A stretch of 55,943 nt of DNA from Companilactobacillus halodurans (GTDB taxonomy: Bacteria > Bacillota > Bacilli > Lactobacillales > Lactobacillaceae), in the NCBI RefSeq assembly GCF_009600985.1, contig NZ_VDFP01000017.1, positions 1 through 55,943 on the forward strand. The letters are read 5' to 3'. The translations under genes and the position numbers were made by a program. The notes below the pieces were generated by a model. It was not told the origin of the DNA and made no database searches. It saw nothing but the letters and a program-made list of their open reading frames with translations. This document shows, one piece after another, positions 1-7,543 of the stretch (its first letter is position 1; each line of letters begins with the position of its first letter).

Positions 1-111
1 CTTGCATCAAGACGAAAAACCTCTTTCATTGTTTGTGGAGAACTCCAATGATACCTGATTTTTTCGTCTTGGTGTTTTTATTTTGGAATTTTATTGAAAG
101 TGGCTAACTTG
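1..111 (+). mobile_element. Right end of an insertion sequence (partial)
   Basis: A short open frame from base 2 runs off the left edge and ends at TGA 56-58; its last residues (LHQDEKPLSLFVENSNDT) read like the C-terminus of a transposase, but I cannot name the family. Arms 9-19 and 60-70 form an 11-bp perfect inverted repeat followed by a T-rich run, a plausible terminator. The presumed terminal repeat (98-111 on the minus strand, CAAGTTAGCCACTT) recurs at 55834-55847 facing the other edge. The element interrupts the EIIB gene that enters from the right. Assignment as an IS is inferred from the repeat pair and the truncated gene. Confidence 0.5.
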
Positions 112-516
112 ATTATAAAATTCGCCTTTCAGTTTTTCTTCTTCAGAACCAGTAATATTGATATTTTTTGAAATATTTTTTGTTCCTTCTCTTGTTGTAG
201 TTAGACCGAGATTTACTGATTTAATTTGGTTACACCCCTGAACTAATTTATATACATCATCGATACTATCTACGACAACAAACAATCTATATTTATCTGT
301 TACACCACTATTGATAGCTTTGATTGAGTCTTCAATATTCTTTATTACAAGTTTTACTCCTTGGGGTTTAGCTAATCTCATTGCAGATTTTCTTACGGAA
401 TCTGTTGCTACTTTATCATTCGCAATAAGAATACAATTTGCACCTAACCCTGAAGTCCAGGAAACTGCCACCTGTCCGTGTAATAATCTATAGTCAACTC
501 TAGTTGCTAATATCAT
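91..516 (-). pseudogene. PTS EIIB, mannose/sorbose family, 3'-truncated by an IS
   Basis: Phosphotransferase IIB subunit that would accept phosphate from EIIA and pass it to the incoming sugar. The N-terminus carries the family signature around the phospho-histidine (RLLHGQVA, His13), followed by the conserved region with NDKVA and LAKPQGVKL. It is 141 aa, whereas the family usually runs to about 155-165 aa. The last codons (QVSHFQ) come from the IS terminal repeat beginning at 111, so roughly the last 20 native residues are missing. It follows EIIA by 13 nt with SD GGAGG. The EIIC and EIID genes expected next are outside the window or lost. Residual function is possible but doubtful. Confidence 0.75.
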
Positions 517-529
517 AATTTTTCCTCCT

Positions 530-964
530 TTAAAAGTCGTCTGAATCTTCTTCTACATCACCCTCCAATACTTTGGAATCATTAATAATCATTTTTGTGG
601 ATGATTCAATTGCATGTGAAATGATCTCGGGTACAGATTCATTTGAATCAATCGTTGTAATCAAACTAAGTAATAACCCTAAATTCATTCCAGATACTAG
701 ATATATATTGTCCTGCTTGTTCTTTGAAAGGTAATCAATAAACTCATTATTAACACTTCCACCAAAAACATCAGTGATTATAATTTGTTTGTCTTTTGAT
801 TTTTTATCAATTAATCTACTTTTGATCTCATCCTTCATAACAAAATTTTCTACCGTATAAGCACAAAGTATATCAATATTAGATTGTTTACCTAATATCA
901 TTTCCACCGATGACTTCATTCCTTTTGCTAAAAAGGCGTGAGATGCTAATAATATCTTTATCAT
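530..964 (-). CDS. PTS EIIA, mannose family
   Basis: Cytoplasmic phosphocarrier that takes phosphate from HPr. At 144 aa it has the normal single-domain EIIA-Man length. It begins with the beta strand and active site IKILLASHAFLAKGM, with His9 as the likely phosphorylation site, and contains the DVFGGSVNN and VSGMNLGLLLSL segments typical of the fold. The C-terminus is acidic (EGDVEEDSDDF). It lies between the SIS enzyme and EIIB on the same strand, with 13-18 nt gaps, so all three should share one transcript. The substrate cannot be read from EIIA itself; the SIS enzyme suggests a fructosamine-type compound. Confidence 0.88.
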   Translation of the reverse strand: MIKILLASHAFLAKGMKSSVEMILGKQSNIDILCAYTVENFVMKDEIKSRLIDKKSKDKQIIITDVFGGSVNNEFIDYLSKNKQDNIYLVSGMNLGLLLSLITTIDSNESVPEIISHAIESSTKMIINDSKVLEGDVEEDSDDF

Positions 965-982
965 ATAATTACCTCTACTACT

Positions 983-1972
983 TTATTTATAGCTTTCTTT
1001 CCACATATATCTACGTGTATTGAAATCTTCATGAATCACATATGATAATTGACGCATATAGACATTATTCAAAATCGAAGAGAATATTGGGTGATTAAAG
1101 TATTCCGAAATATGAGGTTCTAAATCGTCTAGCCCAATTTCCTTACCATCTAGTACATATAACTTCTTACCACCGAACCTTTGTTCAAATTTCAAAGCTC
1201 TTTCGTCTTCCGGACGAGTACGACCTGTCGAAAGTAGTTGGAAGAAGGATTTACTCTTATCTGTCACCTCAAATGGTCCATTGAAGAATTCATAACTATG
1301 AACCGTAGGAGCATTAAGTTGCAACATTTCTTCAAGATTACAAATTGAAAAGATATATCCTGCACCAAATGTGGGTCCACTTGATAATATATAAATAGTT
1401 TTTTGATTTTTATTTAATTCAGCCCATTCTTTAGCCAATGGTGTTGTATATTCGAAAGCCTTACGATACATAGGATCCAATACGTCAAATGCTGCCATTG
1501 CGGCTTTATAGTGATCATACCCTTCTACCTCGTTAAGCAAGTTCATTGCAACACAGATACCAATACTTGCATTAACACGATCAATTCGACTCTCATCAAG
1601 AGCTAAACTATCATATTTAATAATGTAATCACATGTTTCAGTTAGCCCTGATTCATCAACATATAATCCAATTGTTGTTGACCCCATTTTTTTAGCAACC
1701 TTTGCAGAATCAATTGTTTCTGAAGTACCTCTCATCGAGCATAAAACAGCTAATGTTTTTTCGTCAATATTCTTTGGTGTTGCGTAAATAAATTCACCAC
1801 TAGTAAACATGTGTGATGAAATTTTTTTCGATTCTTGTTCCATAAAGTAATTAGCACCATAAAAACCTCCAAAAGAACCTCCAGCACCGACCCAAACAAC
1901 TTGGTCGATTTTATTATTCATCTTACCCAATGCTTTTTTTACTGTTTCCTTTACTTCTTCTTGAATCTTCAT
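983..1972 (-). CDS. SIS-domain fructosamine-6-phosphate deglycase-like protein
   Basis: Double SIS (sugar isomerase) protein, about 329 aa from ATG 1972, which has SD GGAGG. The GAGGSFGGFYGANYF, EFIYATPK, CSMRGTSETI and SGPTFGAGYIFSICNLEEM segments and the C-terminal RRYMWKESY match the FrlB/GfrF group, which cleave fructoselysine-6-phosphate or glucoselysine-6-phosphate to glucose-6-phosphate and lysine. It starts a transcript with a mannose-family EIIA and EIIB, the arrangement used for Amadori-product PTS uptake in other bacteria. The amino-acid part of the substrate is not determinable here. A 16-bp palindrome and a cre-like site lie just upstream, and a GntR regulator is divergent. Confidence 0.8.
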   Translation of the reverse strand: MKIQEEVKETVKKALGKMNNKIDQVVWVGAGGSFGGFYGANYFMEQESKKISSHMFTSGEFIYATPKNIDEKTLAVLCSMRGTSETIDSAKVAKKMGSTTIGLYVDESGLTETCDYIIKYDSLALDESRIDRVNASIGICVAMNLLNEVEGYDHYKAAMAAFDVLDPMYRKAFEYTTPLAKEWAELNKNQKTIYILSSGPTFGAGYIFSICNLEEMLQLNAPTVHSYEFFNGPFEVTDKSKSFFQLLSTGRTRPEDERALKFEQRFGGKKLYVLDGKEIGLDDLEPHISEYFNHPIFSSILNNVYMRQLSYVIHEDFNTRRYMWKESYK

Positions 1973-1995
1973 AAAAACCTCCAAAATATTTAATT

Positions 1996-2011
1996 AAGAT
2001 ACATGTATCTT
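1996..2011. promoter_or_regulatory. GntR operator candidate O1
   Basis: Perfect 16-bp palindrome AAGATACATGTATCTT, 24 nt upstream of the SIS enzyme start and within its likely leader or promoter. It shares ATGTAT-type half sites with the larger palindrome near gntR, which suggests one repressor binds both. Confidence 0.6.
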
Positions 2012-2025
2012 TAACAACTTGAATA

Positions 2026-2039
2026 ATAAACCGTTTTCA
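2026..2039 (+). promoter_or_regulatory. cre (CcpA) candidate
   Basis: ATAAACCGTTTTCA matches 12 of 14 positions of the catabolite-response consensus TGWAANCGNTNWCA. It lies 54 nt upstream of the SIS/PTS operon start, where CcpA repression would be expected. Confidence 0.4.
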
Positions 2040-2092
2040 TACCAAATGCAAGACTTTTTAGAAAAAATGTCATTACATGTATTCTATTTTTT

Positions 2093-2120
2093 TGTATTTA
2101 AATGTATACATTTAAATACA
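2093..2120. promoter_or_regulatory. GntR operator candidate O2, 28-bp perfect palindrome
   Basis: A 28-bp uninterrupted palindrome (half site TGTATTTAAATGTA) centred 59 nt before gntR. A -10 hexamer TATAAT (2128-2133) with a weak -35 TATACA (2105-2110, 17-bp spacer) places the palindrome over the gntR promoter, consistent with autorepression. GntR/HutC-type operators commonly have a GTATAC-like core, present here. Confidence 0.65.
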
Positions 2121-2165
2121 TGTTATGTATAATAAACTTGAAGATGTATTATTGGAGATGTCATC

Positions 2166-2888
2166 ATGAGAAAGCAAAATAAATCAAAATCACTATTATA
2201 TGAACAATTAACAGATACAATTAATAAAAGAGTCCAGGAAAACACTTATAAGTCAGGAGAAATGATTCCCTCCGAATTAGAATTACAACGTGAATTTGGT
2301 GTGAGCCGTAGTACGGTCAGAAAGGCATTAAATATTTTATCCAAACAAAATATTTTGATGAAAATCCCTGGTAAGGGTACTTTTGTTTCTGACAAAAAAT
2401 CACCTATAAAAACTAAAAGCAAGCATTTTTTAAGTTTTACAGATAATGTTAAAAGATCAGGAAAAAAGCTTACAACAAAATTAATCTATACTAAAGATGT
2501 TAATAATAATGAGAAACAACGAAATTTCTTTAATATTAGTGAATCAGATAAACTAGTAAAAATTAAGCGCCTTAGATATCTAAACGGGGAGCCATTCTGT
2601 ATTGAAACAACTTGGCTGTCGGAGAAGTACTCTGACATTACAAACAACAATTTGGATGGATCACTTTACCAAATCTTGAAAAAGAAATATGATTCTGCTC
2701 CTAATAATGGTCAGAAAACTTTTAAGATAATCTTTGCCACTCAAGAAGAATCATTTTTATTAGATGTTTCTCGTGGATCTGCCTTGATGAAGATAAATGA
2801 CTACGTTTATGATCAAAATGGATTTCCACTTCATATTTCTGAGCAAATACTCAAAGGCGATAAATTCACTTATGCAGTGAATCAATAG
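2166..2888 (+). CDS. GntR/HutC-family transcriptional regulator
   Basis: 240-aa repressor-type regulator. Residues 8-75 form a winged helix (SGEMIPSELELQREFGVSR then TVRKAL and PGKGTFV); residues 95-235 form the UTRA ligand-binding domain of the HutC subfamily. It is divergent from the SIS-EIIA-EIIB operon, and B. subtilis controls its fructosamine genes with the GntR-type FrlR, so a sugar-phosphate-responsive repressor of the neighbouring operon is the simplest reading. SD TTGGAGATG precedes ATG. A hairpin follows the stop codon. Confidence 0.88.
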   Translation: MRKQNKSKSLLYEQLTDTINKRVQENTYKSGEMIPSELELQREFGVSRSTVRKALNILSKQNILMKIPGKGTFVSDKKSPIKTKSKHFLSFTDNVKRSGKKLTTKLIYTKDVNNNEKQRNFFNISESDKLVKIKRLRYLNGEPFCIETTWLSEKYSDITNNNLDGSLYQILKKKYDSAPNNGQKTFKIIFATQEESFLLDVSRGSALMKINDYVYDQNGFPLHISEQILKGDKFTYAVNQ

Positions 2889-2908
2889 TTCTTTAATAAA
2901 ATAAGGAT

Positions 2909-2956
2909 ATATATAAAAAGAGCTAGCCCTGACGAGGACTAACTCTTTTTATATAT
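2909..2956. terminator. Bidirectional hairpin terminator
   Basis: Arms 2909-2922 and 2943-2956 pair perfectly (ATATATAAAAAGAG and its complement), with A- and T-rich flanks on both sides. It separates gntR from the convergent GH38 operon end. Confidence 0.75.
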
Positions 2957-3019
2957 ATTAGAATCACTTTTAGCAATTAGTTTAAAATAATTACTTAAAA
3001 TCACTCAATCATAATAAAT

Positions 3020-5599
3020 TTAATCATCAACCTCTATTGAACATATTCCCATTGGTGGAATTTTAAATTTATTATTTTGAACTTTTTCTATTGCATTTAC
3101 TTCCTTAGAATTTTTACCAAATAATTTTTTGTCTAATTGCTTTGTAACACGACTAACGTTCTCTAATCTAACAATATAACCAGACTCATTAAAGTATGCA
3201 GGATAAATGGAGCTCACTAAATAATTATCGGGGAGATTCAACACTTCTAGCTCATTAACATCAATATGATCTATATTAGGAAATTGAATTTTGTTATCAA
3301 GACGCTTATAAAAGAGGTTTAAGTTTTGATATTGATAACATGGAATTGATAAAGCTAAGTTGTTCGAATACTTTTTCAACGTCTCTTCATCAAATTCTTT
3401 TCCAATTATTAACCCAAATTCTTCAACAATATTACTTAATACTTCTGCATCAGGTGTTTTAATCATTATATGGCCACTTTTTGTTGTATCTCCAGAGGCA
3501 CGTCCTGGTCTATACCCTAAATTGGGTTTCCCAAGTTCATTGGTCGTCGCTAGTACAGTTAACCAAATAATACCATTTACTTGTTGATACTCTGAAATAT
3601 CATTTGATACTAACGATACGAATTTCTCATTATTTTTCACCGTAACACTATCGTCAAATGGATAGATGCATACTGGGACTTCTGCCCATTTTGGATTCTT
3701 TTTTTCAATTGCAGTACGTTTAATAAATCCAAATGGCACGGATGCAATGTGGGACTCAGAATTAATTCGTGTTCTAAAACCAACTCTTATTCTATGATCT
3801 AAAACCTCATTATCAAATTCAAATCTAAATCTGATAGTTTCACTACTCTTTAAAAGATAGATTCTCATCCTATAATTAACAAAATGAGTTTGACCTTGGT
3901 ATTGTTTCTGTACTTGAGATACCGGTAACTCTTCAGTTCCCTCCAATATCATTTCTGAGAAAGAACCAAATTTTTTAGTAGAACACTTATTGAATTCTAA
4001 CATTCTTTTATGACCATTTTCTAATGGTGAAAAATCATAAGTATCACCATCATTAGGAACATCTTCAATTAACAAAGCGTCATCAATTAAACTATCTGCA
4101 GTTTGAATTTTTAATTTTCCGTCGTGGAAACTTAACATGTATTTATCATTACTTATAGATGAATCAGTTGATTCCTTTTCTTTACTATCATTATCAGTCA
4201 CTTGATCAGTCACTTGGAAAACTTTAAATCCAAGAGCTGGCAAACTCACTTTAACTAAAATCTTAGAGATATAATAGCCGTTTTCCTTAATATAATGATT
4301 CCCAATTTCATTTTGCACCAGTACGTTTTCTCTTGGCTCAACATATTTTTGTGAAATGATATCACTTTTGCAATCTTTTAATCCTGGATATTTCATAGCC
4401 GTTAATAGTGTAATTTCATTGAATCTATTAGTTCTATGAGCTGTTGTATTAAATAACAAGACTTCATTCTCTTTTAACTGGATTTTTCTTGATATTAAAT
4501 TTTCAATCATGTTAATAATGTCATCTGCAATTTGTTGACCTTCTTTAATCCGTTGGATTATATCACGCTCCACGGAATCTGTAACACTTCCTGCCATACT
4601 GTCATGTGCTTGACTTTCCAAAAGTTTCTTCCAAGCACGAACCACAAATTTATGACTAATATCTACTCCAATCTCATTAGAAATTACCAACATAGGCTCG
4701 ACAGTCTTAATCAATTTCATTTCAAGCTTTTTGGATTCAAGTTTTATATTCATACGACTTGAACTACTTGTTCTATGAACTCTTGCAAGTACTGGATCAA
4801 TAAATTCTCCAACATAATCAGGTAAATCTACTCGATTTGATATCTTGTTGATAAAAGATTGATAATCGGTAATTTCATATTCATACTTTCCCAAATCATT
4901 AATACGATTAATTTTGTTACCAAAATCTTTAATGATATCTAATTGATCATTACCCGAGGGGATAAGGATATCATTCCCCTTTTCAACTTTCCTGATAAAA
5001 TCAACAGCATTATCTAGCCTTTTATCGACATATCCACGGTTATCGTCCAGTAGCATCCCTGTACTATATCCTTGGGGCATATTAACCGCTGTAACATTAT
5101 TTTCTTTACCCAGTGATTTCCAATTAAAGTAATATCCACCAACTTTTTTAACATCTAGTCCGCGCCAGAAAATAAAACTGGAAATTCCAAGGTGATTTAA
5201 TATCACCGGCATTTGAGAATTAAAGCCAAATGTATCAGGCAAATACCCAACATTTAAGTACTGTCCATACTTTTGAGAATCAAGGATGCCAATCATCCCA
5301 TTTCTGATCAGTGATTCTCCTTTAATATGCAAAGCATCAGGTTGAGTAAACCATGGTCCAATAATTAATTGACCTCTTTTAACTAACGACTTAACACTAT
5401 CAGTCATCTCAGGCCTTATTTCTAAATAATCATTAAGTATCGAAATTTGGCCGTCTAATGTAAAACTAGCATCTTGATTTTTTTCTAACTCTTCAATTGC
5501 ATCAGTAAATAATTTATCACTAAGAAAAATGGAATCCTCAGATGAAAAATACCATTCTCTGTCCCAATGTGTATGATTTACAATACTAACTCTTATCAT
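3020..5599 (-). CDS. GH38 alpha-mannosidase (mannosylglycerate-hydrolase type)
   Basis: Cytosolic glycosidase of about 859 aa that removes alpha-mannosyl residues, probably from a sugar phosphorylated during PTS import. GH38 zinc ligands are visible: His11 and Asp13 in HTHWDREW, Asp122 in LPDTFGFNSQ (also the expected nucleophile) and His332 in QAHDSMAGS. No signal peptide. ATG 5599 overlaps the EIIC stop (TAATG), which fits translational coupling and favours this start over GTG 5611. Pairing a fructose-family PTS with a GH38 enzyme parallels E. coli mngA-mngB for 2-O-mannosylglycerate. The actual substrate could be another alpha-mannoside. Confidence 0.85.
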   Translation of the reverse strand: MIRVSIVNHTHWDREWYFSSEDSIFLSDKLFTDAIEELEKNQDASFTLDGQISILNDYLEIRPEMTDSVKSLVKRGQLIIGPWFTQPDALHIKGESLIRNGMIGILDSQKYGQYLNVGYLPDTFGFNSQMPVILNHLGISSFIFWRGLDVKKVGGYYFNWKSLGKENNVTAVNMPQGYSTGMLLDDNRGYVDKRLDNAVDFIRKVEKGNDILIPSGNDQLDIIKDFGNKINRINDLGKYEYEITDYQSFINKISNRVDLPDYVGEFIDPVLARVHRTSSSSRMNIKLESKKLEMKLIKTVEPMLVISNEIGVDISHKFVVRAWKKLLESQAHDSMAGSVTDSVERDIIQRIKEGQQIADDIINMIENLISRKIQLKENEVLLFNTTAHRTNRFNEITLLTAMKYPGLKDCKSDIISQKYVEPRENVLVQNEIGNHYIKENGYYISKILVKVSLPALGFKVFQVTDQVTDNDSKEKESTDSSISNDKYMLSFHDGKLKIQTADSLIDDALLIEDVPNDGDTYDFSPLENGHKRMLEFNKCSTKKFGSFSEMILEGTEELPVSQVQKQYQGQTHFVNYRMRIYLLKSSETIRFRFEFDNEVLDHRIRVGFRTRINSESHIASVPFGFIKRTAIEKKNPKWAEVPVCIYPFDDSVTVKNNEKFVSLVSNDISEYQQVNGIIWLTVLATTNELGKPNLGYRPGRASGDTTKSGHIMIKTPDAEVLSNIVEEFGLIIGKEFDEETLKKYSNNLALSIPCYQYQNLNLFYKRLDNKIQFPNIDHIDVNELEVLNLPDNYLVSSIYPAYFNESGYIVRLENVSRVTKQLDKKLFGKNSKEVNAIEKVQNNKFKIPPMGICSIEVDD

Positions 5600-6720
5600 T
5601 AACTTTCCCACTCTTCCTCAGAGAAATCATTGTCTTTTGTTTCATCAATAGTTGTTTCGTTTTGTGTTTCATCAACTGTTATTGTCTTACGAACTAATAA
5701 AGTTGCAACTGTAATAAAAGCTGAGCCTACAAAAATACCTAATAAATATACAGGCCAATTATTAACTGCAAACCAACCATAAAAGCCACTGATAGGAGCC
5801 TTATTAACTGCACCCAAACCAACAGCAATAGCACTACCTAGAGCCGAGCCAATAACATTAATAGGAATAATTTTTAGTGGAGATTCAATTGCAAAAGGAA
5901 TGGCACCTTCACTAACACCAATAAGTCCCATAACAAATGATGCTTTGCCAGCCTCGTTCAATTCAGGGGTAAACTTCTTCTTATTAATCATTGTTGCCAA
6001 ACCTAATCCAATAGGTGGAATAATAATTGCTACCTGTGCAGCTGTATTAGGATCGTAAACCCCACTAGTTAGTAAGGCCATTGCAGTCGTTACGGCAGCT
6101 TTATTAACTGGTCCACCTAAGTCAAAACCGACCATTCCACCAACGATGGCAGCCAATAGAACTTTATTAATACCTGTCATTGACTTCAACCAACTTGCTA
6201 GCCCTTCGTTTAATGCAGCAAATGGAGTACCAATAACATACTGAATTAAAATGAGTGTAACTAAAGATCCCAAAACAGGAACCAAAAATACAGGAACCAC
6301 TGAACTCATTGCTTCTGGTAAATGAATGTGATCAAACATGAATTTACTTGCATAACCTGCAATAAAGCCTGATGCTAAGGCACCTAAGAATCCAGCGTTC
6401 ATATTTGCTACCAAAACGCCTGCTACCATACCAGGTGCAATCCCACCTTTATCAGCAATGGAATAAGCAATAAATCCTGAAATAATTGGAAACATTAGAC
6501 CAAGGGCTAATCCTCCCCAACCATCATCAGTATGTAAAAATTGAATAATTACATTTGAATCTGTTGCCCACTTAGTATCCCAAATATCTTGAATACCAAA
6601 TGCTGAAGCTCCAATTCTTGATATTGCCATCAAAACAGCTCCAGCAATAACAACTGGAATCATATAAGAAATACCAGTCATTACATGCTTTTCTATATCT
6701 TTCCAAAATGACTTGCTCAT
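5599..6720 (-). CDS. PTS EIIC, fructose family
   Basis: 373-aa membrane permease subunit with about nine hydrophobic segments. The start SFWKDIEKHVMTGISYMIP and the internal IISGFIAYSIADK, GFDLGGPVNKAA and SEGAIPFAIESP blocks are typical of fructose/mannitol-family IIC domains. EIIA, EIIB and EIIC are separate polypeptides here, unlike the fused E. coli MngA. The C-terminal tail is strongly acidic (DETQNETTIDETKDNDFSEE). It sits between EIIB (32 nt upstream) and the overlapping GH38 gene. Confidence 0.9.
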   Translation of the reverse strand: MSKSFWKDIEKHVMTGISYMIPVVIAGAVLMAISRIGASAFGIQDIWDTKWATDSNVIIQFLHTDDGWGGLALGLMFPIISGFIAYSIADKGGIAPGMVAGVLVANMNAGFLGALASGFIAGYASKFMFDHIHLPEAMSSVVPVFLVPVLGSLVTLILIQYVIGTPFAALNEGLASWLKSMTGINKVLLAAIVGGMVGFDLGGPVNKAAVTTAMALLTSGVYDPNTAAQVAIIIPPIGLGLATMINKKKFTPELNEAGKASFVMGLIGVSEGAIPFAIESPLKIIPINVIGSALGSAIAVGLGAVNKAPISGFYGWFAVNNWPVYLLGIFVGSAFITVATLLVRKTITVDETQNETTIDETKDNDFSEEEWES

Positions 6721-6752
6721 TTTAAAATCCTCCTTAACTTATAAAAAATCCC

Positions 6753-7073
6753 CTAATTTTTATCAGCCAATGCTAGTGCATCATTAATAACTTTCTTTGC
6801 ATTCTTGATTGGATCACTAACGTTAATATCCAAAATTTTCTTTCCATCAAATCGTTCTGAATCACGAACTTTAGTGTCAGTGGCAAAAATCACAGCCTCT
6901 CCAATTTCAACATCCTTTGCGGTCAACTTATTTCCGACTCCAGTGGCACCTTGTGTTTCAACTTTAATCAGAACTCCCATTTCTTTAGCAGCCTTACGAA
7001 GAGCTTTTTCTGCCATATATGTATGAGCGATTCCTGTGGCACATGCAGTTACTGCAATCAATTTTCTTTTCAT
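6753..7073 (-). CDS. PTS EIIB, fructose family
   Basis: 106-aa phosphotransfer subunit. The active-site loop is ACATGIAHTYMAE with phospho-cysteine Cys11; the usual proline after this cysteine is alanine. ATG 7073 overlaps the EIIA stop by one base (TGATG), so translation is probably coupled; TTG 7076 is less likely. The domain is complete and usual in length for a stand-alone fructose-type EIIB. It passes phosphate from the neighbouring EIIA to sugar bound by EIIC. Confidence 0.9.
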   Translation of the reverse strand: MKRKLIAVTACATGIAHTYMAEKALRKAAKEMGVLIKVETQGATGVGNKLTAKDVEIGEAVIFATDTKVRDSERFDGKKILDINVSDPIKNAKKVINDALALADKN

Positions 7074-7543
7074 CAATCTATACTCTCCTTATTTTTAAAA
7101 ATATTGATAATATCATCTTTATTTCTTGATTGCTTCAGTGATTCAATAACGTCGTCATCCATTAATCTTTGTGCTAATAGTGATAGGACTCTCAGATGTT
7201 CTTTTGATTCTGATTCATCAGGAATTGAAAGCATGAATATAATGGAAACTTTATTACCATCCAAAGCATCCCAATCAACAGGTGTTTTTAATTTTGCAAA
7301 GGCAATAGATGACGTTGTTACAACACTCGATTTTCCATGAGGTATTGCTATTCCTTCACCTACCCCAGTTGTTCCCATCTGTTCGCGCTCCATCACCGAA
7401 TCTACATATTTATCAATACTAGTAATAACGCCATCATTTAAAAACATTTTTGACATTTTTTTTATGACATCTTTTTTTGACTCAGCCTCAATTTCAAATT
7501 CCATTTGATTTTTGTTTAATAAATCTAAAATCTCCATAGTCAT
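7073..7543 (-). CDS. PTS EIIA, fructose/mannitol family
   Basis: 156-aa phosphocarrier. GVGEGIAIPHGKSS contains the phospho-histidine (His69), and the later VDWDALDGNKVSIIFML and HLRVLSLLAQ segments complete the EIIA type-2 fold. The start overlaps the end of the regulator gene by four bases (ATGA). An in-frame ATG at 7537 is an alternative. It contrasts with the histidine-less relative at 32875-33657. Confidence 0.9.
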   Translation of the reverse strand: MTMEILDLLNKNQMEFEIEAESKKDVIKKMSKMFLNDGVITSIDKYVDSVMEREQMGTTGVGEGIAIPHGKSSVVTTSSIAFAKLKTPVDWDALDGNKVSIIFMLSIPDESESKEHLRVLSLLAQRLMDDDVIESLKQSRNKDDIINIFKNKESID

